A DNA stretch of 64,000 bases from positions 1 to 64,000 of the forward strand of contig JASANC010000628.1 of NCBI GenBank assembly GCA_030248135.1. The letters run 5' to 3'. The first letter of the stretch is position 1; every line of letters starts with the position of its first letter. This document shows, one piece after another, positions 36,861 to 46,945 of the stretch. The notes under the pieces were generated by a model. It did not search any database, was not told the DNA's origin, and worked only from the letters and a program-made list of their open reading frames with translations. Origin of the DNA: Theristus sp. LFF4_11. Taxonomy: Eukaryota; Nematoda; Chromadorea; Monhysterida; Xyalidae. The translations under genes and the position numbers were made by a program.

Positions 36861-37643
36861 CAATTTTTAGCGTTGAAATGACTTAACTGAATTGAGATAT
36901 CGTTTCAGAAATCGTTTTCTTGCAACTTAGAACATGTTTTTTCAGTCGGTAGGCCATGAGATGAACATGATATCTTGTTGATTGGCGTACGTTATAGGTC
37001 TACAATGGAGTTGTGCGATATATTGTTAAACAATTGGAGCGGGGATGTTGGTTAATACCACATCACACGACCGTTTTTCAGATACCCGATAACATGGCCA
37101 CATGTTAAAACTTGCGTGCTGAGCTAAACTAACGTGTTAAACTTGCGTCTGTCAGTTGCCCGCAACGTGATCGCGAAATCATGGTACGTGTTTTCGATAC
37201 GATGATTTGAAGAGTGGGCTCTCGCCATGTGGCAGATAGCATAGCTGGTTGAACCTGAAAGTAAGTGTCTTGGGGGGGGGCGACCGGGTCGACAGGGGTT
37301 GCCGACTTAGCTACAGCAAACAGGAATTTTTGAACACAGTCAAATTTTGGTAATTTTCTAAAGAGGAACAACTAAGAACGGTTCAATATTCAAGTACACG
37401 TCGAAAATTGTCCTGTTTTACTGTTGAAAATGCAACTTTCCCTCTATGAAATGGACATAATTTCAATAAAACACGATTTTCGCTCTTATAGTTTTCCGGA
37501 TCGTTCTGAAAATAGTCTAGATGAACTCAGCTCGACGAGACGCTTCGAACAAACCTAACTTGTAAAAAAAAATATTTTTTTTAAAAAAAATTTTTTTTTT
37601 TAATTTAAAAAAAAATCCGGATTTTTTTTTTCCCCTAACCCTA
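36861..37643. repeat. Family Y, left inverted copy
   Basis: About 780 bases inverted relative to 40075-40790, with roughly 85-90 percent identity by eye. The outer terminus toward 37643 is AAATCCGGATTTTT followed by CCCCTAACCCTA. No protein-coding potential is recognised. Confidence 0.7.
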
Positions 37644-37917
37644 CTCGTGGGGACCTTTGTTGTCAAGTCGAGCAGCTCCTCGTAAAAGGATGACGTTGCT
37701 GCGATTTGTTATCAAACGTTTACTCACTAGAGCGCGTGTCAAAAGCAAAAAACGCGCTTCAGAAGAAAATGCTGGCCAGCAACAGATTCACGATTCAAGA
37801 TTTTATCGTCGCTAAAGCAGAAAACTTATTTTGTGGAAAGTTTGTGGCACTAAATACAGAGATTTGTAGAATATCCCACAGCTTAACACTCAAGAAACAT
37901 TCATGAAGCAGTATTTA

Positions 37918-38056
37918 CAGTTGAACTCTAAATTATAGGGAATCGGCTGATTCATCAGCTTGTCTGTCAAACTCTAAATTATAGGGAATCGGCTGATTCA
38001 TCAGCTTGTCTGTCACCAACCAGTCAGCTGATTCGCTATAATTTACAGTTTCACTG
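37918..38056. mobile_element. Palindromic MITE, family M1, with internal duplication
   Basis: Begins CAGTTGAACTCTAAATTATA. The first 46 bases of the arm are duplicated in tandem (units starting near 37924 and 37970), then the opposite arm CAGTCAGCTGATTCGCTATA ends near CACTG at 38056. Confidence 0.7.
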
Positions 38057-39346
38057 TAGCGACCATGTAGCTACGCATCTTTTAACACAGCTACTCATCA
38101 AATAGTGCTTTATGAATGCCGCTTGAACGCACTGCTGCGCTGCACGCACGAACGTGGTCCGAATATGAATTAAAACTGAATTATTGCGTGAAAAAATCTA
38201 CTTTTCTTTCGCAAACAGCCGTCAGATTATGTTCAGATTTGCAGATTTCAAATTGGCACGCAGACGTGAAACATTTTCCATATTTGTGTGTGCAAAAGCA
38301 TATTACGACACGGTTCTACAAAAAATATAATATTCACTCGAGCCATGCGGTGATATAAAGGGTTTTTAATTTTTAATTTCAATTTTTAAAACGCTTCGAT
38401 CTCGCAACTTGCATTGATGCCTGAAGCTGAGATTTGCACCATTTTAGTTTAAACTTTTAGTCGCTTAAACTGTTCAATGTGTCTACAAAAAGCTGCCGTG
38501 TTTACTCGGCCATTCCGTACCGTTGAGCAGATCAACAGTGACTGGTCAGTGGTCACTGCATCGCGAAGTTCTGCAAGGCTTTTGCATCGCTTGCAAGCGG
38601 TCATTGAAACCTTAGTAACTTTTTATAGAACCGTAAATTGTGCGCAATATTTACTGATTTGTCTATTTGTGGGTGCACAGATTGGCCTAGGCAACTTTGT
38701 TGATGGGTGTTAATGTAAAAATGTAATGAAATGACTATGAGCTAAAATGGAGTCGAAATGAGCCGAAATGAAGCCTACATTTTGAGTAAGTAAATGTCTG
38801 GTAGCGTTTACGACTGAGAGCAGACCCAGCTGAAACTAGGAGCTAAAAGAGTTGATGAAACATTTTTGTTAGAAAATGGTTTTAAAAATGTTTACGGTCA
38901 GCTTTTAACACTTGAAAAAGGGATTTTTGCCTTTGCATTGGTGGTTTTTGCTGAATAAAGCGTGAAACTGAGCAAGAATGAGTAGGGTTGTTAAAAAAAA
39001 CAAAAATCGTCATTTTTGTTAAAAAAAAAAAAATTTTTTTTTTAAAAAAATTTCAAAAATCAAAGTTGTGCTGAACAGTGGTAGGGGGGGGGTGGGGGGT
39101 GGAAGAGGGGTATGGACGGGGGGGGTGATTTTGGGGCTTAATTTTTGTCAATTTTGAGGAAATATGGATGTTAAATTACATGAGATGGTAGTTATTTTTT
39201 TTTTTGGATTTGAAATGATTTTGAAAAATTTAGGGTGTGAGATGGGGGGGGGTGTCCGCAGAATTTTGGGGGTGGGGGGTGTCGGCCAAATTTTGAGGGG
39301 GGTGAGGGGGGGGGGTGTGGGTTTGGGGGGGGGGAGGGCCCCCACC

Positions 39347-40021
39347 TAGGGTTGTTAAACAAAAATTAAAATTTTTTTTTTTAAATGATTAAAAAAAAAA
39401 CAAAAATGCCGATTTAAAAAAAAAAATTCGAAAAATTTTCTCTATATGCTCTGAAATCAATTTTGGCAAAATTTTTGAAAGTTCAAAAAAATTTTCTTGA
39501 TTATACTCGTAAACTTTAGGTCGATTTTGGGCCGTTTTACCGACTGATTTTAGGCTACGACAACATCTGCGATGAAGTTTTTGAGCGTCCCAAAGCTTGG
39601 CTACATTTCCGATGCAGATAAGGTGACGATTCGCTGCAGAGCGTCCGATTGTGCTCTGCTCCGTTTGCAAGCGCTACGTTGTCTGGTTGTTGTGCTTCGT
39701 GTCGTGTCGTCGCAACACATCAGAGATTGATCGATTTCAAGGGGTATGTTTGTCTTACTTTAGCATTAGTTTACTGGGGACAATTAGTGACTTTGAGGTC
39801 AAAAACAAGAAGAGGCATGGTGACGGTTTGGAAAAGGGGTAATTGAGGTCACAAACAAAATTGCAAAGTTCCGTCATATGGGAGTCATTCGGGAGGCGCT
39901 TGCATATCATTGTGGTTCTTCGACTCTATTATTTAGCACAACTTTGATTTTTGAATTTAAAAAAAAAAGAAAATTAAAAAAAAAACAAAAATGACGATTT
40001 TTGTTTTTTTTAACAACCCTA
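39347..40021. mobile_element. Family X element, plus copy
   Basis: Inverted termini TAGGGTTGTTAAAC...AAAAAT and ATTTTTG...TTAACAACCCTA bound about 675 bases. The interior matches 40960-41586 in inverse orientation and 6240-6960. A further terminus of the same kind lies at 38983, suggesting a nested or chimeric arrangement. Confidence 0.65.
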
Positions 40022-40074
40022 CACCCCCCCCCCCCCCCCCACCCGACGGTCTCGGGTGCTCTGGGGGGTGTACC

Positions 40075-40790
40075 TAGGGTTAGGGGAAAAAAAAAATCCG
40101 GATTTTTTTTTAAATTAAAAAATTTAAAAAAAAATTTTTTTTTTTACAAGTTAGGTTCGTTCGAGCGTCTCGTCGAGCTGAGTTCATCTAGACTATTTTC
40201 AGACGATCCGGGAAACTATAAGAGCGAAAATCGTGTTTTATTGAAATTATGTCATTTCATAGAGGGAAAGTTGCATTTTCAACAGTAAAACAGGGAATTT
40301 TTCACGTGTACTTGAATATTGACCGTTCTTAGTGGTTCTCTTTAGAAAATTACCAAAATTTGACTGTGTTCAAAAATTCCTGTTTGCTGTAGCTAAGTCG
40401 GCAACCCCGTCGACCCGGTCGCCCCCCAAGAACTTCTTTCAGGTTCAACCAGCTTGCTATCTGCCACTGGCGAGAGCCCACTCTTCAAATCTCGTATCGA
40501 AACACGTACTGATTTCGCGATCCGTTGCGGGCAACTGACAGACGAGTTTAACACGTTAGTTTAGTGCCGCAGTTTACTTGGCATGTTATCGGGTTCTGAA
40601 AACGGTCGTGTGATGTGGTATTAACCCTCTCCCTCAAATTTTTAACATATTCGCACACTCCGTAGACCTATCGCAATCACAAGATTCATTTCTCCATGGC
40701 CTACCGACTGAAAAACATTTCTAGTTGCAGAAAACGATTCGAACGATTTTCATTCAGTATCTTACGCTGACTCGAAGTCATCAAAAGAAA
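40075..40790. repeat. Family Y, right inverted copy
   Basis: Inverse of 36861-37643. Its terminus is CTAGGGTTAGGGG followed by an A-run and AATCCGGATT. Confidence 0.7.
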
Positions 40791-40849
40791 AACATGGAGT
40801 ACGTCGGTCAAAATGACCAAATAATGACATTTACCTAACACACAAAGAA

Positions 40850-40905
40850 GTTGGGAAGAAAATTTGGTTTGAATTTAAAAATAATTTTGAAAAAAATTTT
40901 TATTT

Positions 40906-40943
<38 letters not shown>

Positions 40944-41586
40944 AAAATTTTTTGTGCTGAATCAATCAGGGAGTCCGAAGAACCACATATGATATGCAAG
41001 CGCCTCCCGAATGACACCCGTATGGCGGAACTTTGCAGATTTTGTTTTGGTGACCTCAATTACCCCTTTTCCAAACCGTCACCATGCCTCTTCTTGTGTT
41101 TTGACCTCCAAAACGTCACTAATTGTCCCCAGCTAAGCTAATGCTGAAGTGAAGACAAACATACCGCCTTGAAATTCGATCAATTCTTCTGATGGTGTCG
41201 CGACGACACGACACGAAGCAGCAACCAGACAACGTAGCGCTTGCAAACGGTGCAGCGAGCACAATCGGACGCTCTGCGAGGCCAATCGTCACTTTATCTG
41301 CATCGGAAATGGTAGGCTAAGCTTTGGGACGCTCAAAAACTTCATCGCAGATGTTGTCGAAGCCTAAAATCAGTCGGTAAAACGGCCCAAAATCGACTGC
41401 TAAAGGTTTTACGAGGTATAATCAAAGAAAATTTTTGTTGAACTTTCGAAAAATTGTGCCAAAATTGAGGTTTTCAGAGCATATTAGAGGAAAATTTTTC
41501 GAATTAAAAAAAAAAAAAATCGGCATTTTTGGTTTTTTTTTAATCACTTTTTAAAAAAAAAATTTTCATTTTTGTTCAACAACCTT
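40850..41586. mobile_element. Family X element, inverted copy
   Basis: Inverse of 39347-40021 through most of its length, ending TTTGTTCAACAACCTTA at 41586. The inner boundary near 40850-40960 is blurred by A and T runs. Confidence 0.6.
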
Positions 41587-42126
41587 AAGAATGAGTCAAC
41601 TTATCCACGGAAATAAAAAAGAATAATTGTAAATTATTTGAAATCGAAATGAAAGGAAATTTGAAGTTTTTTATGAAGCTGTTTTTCCAATTAATGAATC
41701 CAAACAAAAATATATGTTGCATGGCATCCACCGTAAAAAAACATGAAATTTATTAAATCATAGAATGGATTAAATCATTAAAAAAAAGATTTGTCGCTTT
41801 TCATTTCTGCGGTCATTTTAGGCATTTGCGCATGTAATTTGCTTGATTTTAGAACTCATGATGATTATCAATATTGATGCGAAATTATGAGACAAATATT
41901 TATGACTCCACAAACAGATCTAATTTGATCAAAAAGCACGAAGTGTCCGCGGTGCGCTGTCTGTTGGTGACAGTCGCTAAGACGCTAAGAAAGCAACACG
42001 CGACGCAGCACGCAAATCGATCAATATATTCATAAATCACCAAGAAATTATTGTTGCCTGCGGGCTTGTCGTCGTCATTGCTTCTTCGGCAAATCGAACC
42101 GAAAAACCACATCGATCCACGAACAA

Positions 42127-45100
42127 ATGGCCGCCGCGAACATTCCATCGGTGCGACGAAAACTGAAGAACGTCGCGTACAACTACACGCCGACGCAGGT
42201 GAAGGTGCGCGAGGCGACCAGCAACGATCCGTGGGGCCCGTCGAGCTCGCTCATGTCCGAGATCGCCGATCTCACCAACAATGCGGTGCGGTTTTTCATA
42301 GTTTTTTTGTGTTCATTTTGTGGAAGCGCAAGTGCGCAGCAACCGCTTGTGTCTATTTCTTGGTGTTGTTTTTTTCTTGTTTCAATTTGTGTGTTTCAAA
42401 ATTGAATCCATAAACGCTCTTTTTGGCTGCATCATCGAATCAATATCAATCAGATTCCAAAACGGTGGATCGGCTTTGTTTCTTTATTAATTTCTGTTCA
42501 GTTCGACTGTCTGTACTGTGCTTTTTTGAAGAAAACTGTGCGTTTGTGCGTTCACGGCCTTTCTTTATCTCTCCTTTTCTCGAACTTTTTCTGACGAAAC
42601 ACCCGGCGTTTCTGTTCTGCCTCAGGTTGCGTACACGGAGATCATGGAGATGCTCTGGAAGCGCATCAATGATCACGGCAAGAATTGGCGACACGTTTAC
42701 AAGAGTCTCGTCTTGCTCGACTACCTGATCAAATGCGGCAGCGAGAAAGTGGCGCAGCAATGCAAGGAGAACATTTTCACCATCGAAACGTTGAAAGTGA
42801 GTTTTTTTTTGCTGGTGGCAGCACAGGTGTGGACTGGAAACGTTGACTGATTTAGAGTGAGTTGATGGAAGACAAGACAAGAGTAGTTTTTTTTGTTGAA
42901 GCACATGATGTCCATTCGATTCCACGTGTTCGAAAAAGTTTGCGTCCGCGAGATTTTTTTAAAGTTCTGCAAACTCGATGAACGGAACTCACAGTTGTAA
43001 AGTCCGTTTCACTCGTGCTCGATGCAATGAAATCCAAAATCCATTGAAAACAACGGAAAAATTGACTGTTTGTTGTTTATCGCATGCCAATGGTCCAGTT
43101 TTGATTGCAGCAATTGTTGTGAAGTACTGATCATGTCTATGTTGCGCAGAACTGCTCTGCGCAACTGAAGACGTACGCATAGACATAACTAGAGCAGAAA
43201 AAAAGCGCGAGATAACAATAATACCACCCATCCAAAAGCAAAAATCCGTTGTAATGCTGTGATCTCCGGCCGCAGGACTTCCAACACATCGAGGACAACA
43301 AGGACCAGGGTCACAATATTCGCATGAAGGCCGGTCAGATGGTGCAGCTGTTGAAAGACGACGAGAAACTGAAGAACGAGCGAACGAAGGCGATGATGGC
43401 GCGCAAACGGTTCGCGCAAAATAACATGGCCATTTCGTCCGATGGGCAGACGCACCACACGCATCCGGTCAGACGACGCACGGAGCGCAGCTGTGAGAGC
43501 CGGACGGGGGGGGGCGCTTTTGTTTCCGTTGTTTTGGTGTTGCGCGACTGTTTTTGATGGAGAAATCGGAGAGATCGTTTTGCTGTTTTTTCTTTCTGTG
43601 GAAATGCACGTCTTTTTTCCCTTCCGAAAGACGACATTGGAGGATAATGAGAGACGTCATTAGAGGATCATGAAAAACGTTATTGGATGTCATCTCACAA
43701 TCACATTCCCGGGGTATTTTCTTTTTTTATTTGTCCGCGCGCCGGTTCCGGAAACCCGAAAGGTACCAAACTCCGGCGGAGACGGGCAATGCTGCCCCGA
43801 GCCCAATTTTACCCTCGGCTCAGGAGGGAATAGACCATTAGATGTTTATTGGTCACTCTAATTTTCCACGAGTATGTCTTGTCCACAGCGAGGTTCGAAC
43901 CCGGTACCTACAGAACTGTAGGCCGAAGTTCTACCGCTACGCCACGGACGCGACAGGATCAGTTTCACGCGCCGCAGTCTGCCGAGCAACTAAAAAACCG
44001 GACCAGAAAACTTCTGCTACCACCAAAATTACAATGTCCTAGAAACGTGATTTCAATCCGCAATTTTTTTCCGTTCTTTTTGCAGCGTCCGAATTCGAAG
44101 AGGCCCGTCCAACGTCCGCTGGCGAGGAGGAGCTGCAGCTTCAGATCGCGTTGGCCCTCTCGAAAGAGGAGGCGGAGCGCGAGACGGAGGCGCGCAAGGG
44201 CGACGACGTGCGTCTGCAGATGGCGTTGGAAGAGAGCAGGCAGTCGCTCGGCGGCTCGTCGACGGGCGGAGTCGCCGTCGGGGGCGGAGCGACGGCGTTT
44301 GACGACAGCGCACGCAGCAGCAGCCCCGTGCCCGGCACGTCGCAGGTTGGGTGGGGGGGGGGGGGGCGGAGTTGTGGGAAAACATTCATCACGTGATCAG
44401 CAACCAATCGGCTGATTGTCCATAATTTACAGTTCGACGGAGACCGATTGTAAAGTGAACATCAAGCCATGCCGACGCACAAACAACATTTTCAAGGTCT
44501 CTAGCGCCGCATCGATTCCATTCGATCAATCCATTTCATTTCCAATCATTCTCTCAAATCATTTCCAATTCCCAATTCCAGTCCGCTCTCGACGACCTGC
44601 TCGGTCTGACCGCTCCATCACCAGCGGCCAACGACCCGTGGGCGGGCCCGCCAGCAGCAACAGCAGCAGTCGCCTTGCCGACTCAGGCGACCTCCTTGTC
44701 CAGTAGCACCGCCGATCCGTGGTCGCCGCCGTCATATCAACAGTCGCAACAACAGCAATCGATGGTCGCCAGCAACACTGGTGCGCCCGTGTACCCGGAT
44801 TTGGGCAGCCCGCACAACGACCCGTGGGCACCGCAGCAGCCCGCCGCTCAAACGCAACCGCACGCTGTGCCCCGCCATGAAGCGCAACAACCGCCCGCCG
44901 CTGCCGTGATTCCGCCTGCGGGTGAACGGCCTCTGGGGGAGGGAGCAGTTTTATGAAAACTTAGTGGTAGTTCAATAGTGCCAAGAAACCAAAAAACGAC
45001 AGAAATTGTCTGGGAATCTCAATAATGATTTTTTTAAACACTCAACTTTTTTCCAGCCAGCAACGATCCGTGGGCGCCGAGCGCCGCCGGGCCTCCAACG

Positions 45101-46945
45101 GCGGTCTCGCCCGTCGCGACGACGAACGGAATGACGAACGGCAGTGCGCAAGGTCGTTGATGAGTGGTTGATTGGTTGATTGATTGATTGACTGATTGGT
45201 TGATTGATTGATTGATTGATTTTGTATTTTATTTGTGTTTTGGAGCCTCGATCCCCGCGCACTGATTAGGGCGATTATCGCTGGGCTGCAATGCGTGAAA
45301 CTGAAAATTGCAACGGTGAAGCAAAATATTGTCCATCAATGATAACATGAAGGCAAAGAAAAAAAACATTGCACATGCAGGTGAATTTTTAAAACACGAC
45401 CAAAAGAACAGTTGTGCGAAACGAACCAGTGACTAACCAAGGTCAGGCTGAACCAAATCTCGATCAATCAATGGAGAGCGAAACAAACGCCATCAGTTTT
45501 CCAGACGACCTCTGGTCGCTCGGCGACATGTCGGCGTCGTTGCCGCCCTCCAGCACGACAGCAGCCGGCAGTCGCTCGCAGCAGCTGACGGAGAAACGCG
45601 CGGACACGAAAACACCAGAGACGTTCCTCGGCGAGAATTCGGCGCTGGTGAATCTGGACGATCTCATGGGACCGTCGAAGCCGCTCGCCAGCAACGCGCA
45701 GCCGGCTGCTGCGGCGAAAGGTGGGGGGAGCAGGAGTGGTTGATTGGTTGATTGGTTGGTTGTGTTTGGAGACAATGGGGGATTGGTTTAGTGGTCTGGG
45801 TAATGGCTGGTTGGGTCGATTAGACGGAGCGGATGTTTGATTGAATCGTTTGGCGGGGCGGGAGGTCACAGTGGTTTGACGAAGACAGCGGTAAGGAGGG
45901 ATAATTGTTTTGTGCGGAGCGGGTGAGCTAGGTGGTTGACCGACTTTGGGTAGAATTGTGTGGTGTTTGGTTGTGTCGAAACGATGCACAAAGTCTGTGC
46001 TAATTTTTCGCTATTTCATGAAACATGTTTTTCATCCGTTCATTTTACCACACTTCATTTCGTCTGTCCATATAATCTCATTTTCTCCAAGTCCAATCGA
46101 ATCGTCCTTCTGTTTCCATTCTGCCTCTGTTCATCGCCTCCAAGCGTCAACGGCTCAACGCACAAGAAAAGGAGCACAAGTTTCAAACCAGCAAGCAAGC
46201 TGGCTACACACACACACAGACATATCAACCAAGTTGTAGGATGGTTCTCTGCATTTTGGCCTGGCCAACATATGCATACAGTGGCGGCCAAAAGTGTTGG
46301 AACGCTGCGCGTGTGTGTGCTGTGTATTGCGCGCGTGTTGCATCAGCCGTACAAACGCTGTTATAAGAATTTATGGGCAACGTTAGGTTCATGGAACACT
46401 TTTCTACCCAACGTTGCCCATAAATTCTTAGAATAGCGTTTGTACGGCTGATGCAACACGCGCAATACACAGCACACACGCGCGCAGCGTTCCAACACTT
46501 TTGGCCGCCAATGTATATGCAGTGATGTGCCGCTCTTGAACCACTTGAGACAAAAAAAACTTGCACTGCAATAGCTTATTCACAGAAAAGTGGCTGAATT
46601 TCAGTGGCGACCGCTGCGAATCCGTTTCTCGGCGCACTCGGCGGCACCGGCGGCAGTTCAATCGCGACGACGACGACGACGACGACGACGCTGGGAGGGG
46701 GCGGCGGTGGCGGCGGTGCGCTGTCGACGGGCGCCGGCGGTGCACAGGCGAACCCGTTCCTCGCGCAGCAACGACCGTCGCCGACGCTCAATCAGATGCG
46801 TGCTACGACGACGACGCCGGGTGGCGCTGCGGATGCGGCGTGGGCCGGCCAGCAGCAGTCGTACAACAGTCTCCAGCAGCCGCTGCAGCCGATGCGACCG
46901 AGTCAGCCGGCCGCTGCCGTCAACAGCACCAATCCGTTCATGTGA
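42127..46945 (+). CDS. EPN: Epsin, clathrin-coat adaptor
   Basis: Endocytic adaptor that binds PIP2 at the plasma membrane, bends it, and links ubiquitinated cargo to clathrin, AP-2 and EH-domain proteins. Eight exons: 42127-42285, 42626-42796, 43276-43492, 44086-44345, 44582-44921, 45057-45152, 45442-45720, 46605-46945; all in phase, 620 residues. The ENTH domain fills residues 1-145 with the lipid-binding N-terminal helix and the family-typical EATSNDPWGPSSSLMSEIA and NDHGKNWRHVYKSL segments. Two ubiquitin-interacting motifs lie at about 195-210 (EEELQLQIALALSKEE) and 221-235. The middle carries four further DPW motifs for AP-2 and two clathrin-box-like LDDL sites. Three NPF motifs follow in the last exon, the last being the C-terminus NPFM. 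Exon 7 uses an AAG acceptor, the weakest junction. Closest to Drosophila liquid facets and vertebrate EPN1-3. Confidence 0.96.
43740..43960 (-). repeat. tRNA-derived SINE-like element in epsin intron 3
   Basis: On the minus strand an A-box-like GTGGCGTAGCGGTAGAAC near 43950 is followed by a B-box GGGTTCGAACCTCG near 43890, the order and spacing of a pol III promoter. The arm between them folds as CCTACAG/CTGTAGG rather than a normal anticodon arm, so it is not a tRNA. The distal part shares a CCGGAGTTTGG word with sequence near 25845 and 54345. Confidence 0.45.
44383..44440. mobile_element. Half of an M1 MITE, epsin intron 4
   Basis: Only one arm is present: CATCACGTGATCAGCAACC, CAATCGGCTGATTG and ATAATTTACAGTTCGAC. 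It starts about 40 bases after the exon 4 donor. Confidence 0.6.
45160..45224. repeat. TTGA/TGAT tetranucleotide microsatellite
   Basis: Interrupted repeats of GATT units in epsin intron 6, just after the exon 6 donor. A shorter CAAT run of the opposite sense lies at about 25995-26022. Confidence 0.8.
46279..46513. mobile_element. Tc1-like palindromic element at a TA site, epsin intron 7
   Basis: Near-perfect palindrome of 235 bases with termini CAGTGGCGGCCAAAAGTGTT and the inverse, flanked by TA (46277-46278 and 46514-46515). These are typical Tc1-type ends. There is no coding sequence; the arms meet around 46395. Confidence 0.88.

Larger units (their letters stand above)
36109..42126. other. 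Transposon island between the KDEL receptor and epsin genes
   Basis: About 6 kb with no protein gene. It must contain the KDELR and epsin promoters at its edges (the last 120 bases before 42127 look like an epsin 5' UTR). The rest is mobile DNA: an M4 copy (36359-36830), two inverted copies of family Y, two inverted copies of family X, one M1 MITE, and long G and A/T homopolymer tracts. Homopolymers of this kind are prone to assembly error. Confidence 0.6.

Noticed and set aside
39148..39349. Pro- or Gly-rich frames on both strands
   Set aside because: They are translations of G/C homopolymer tracts in the transposon island.
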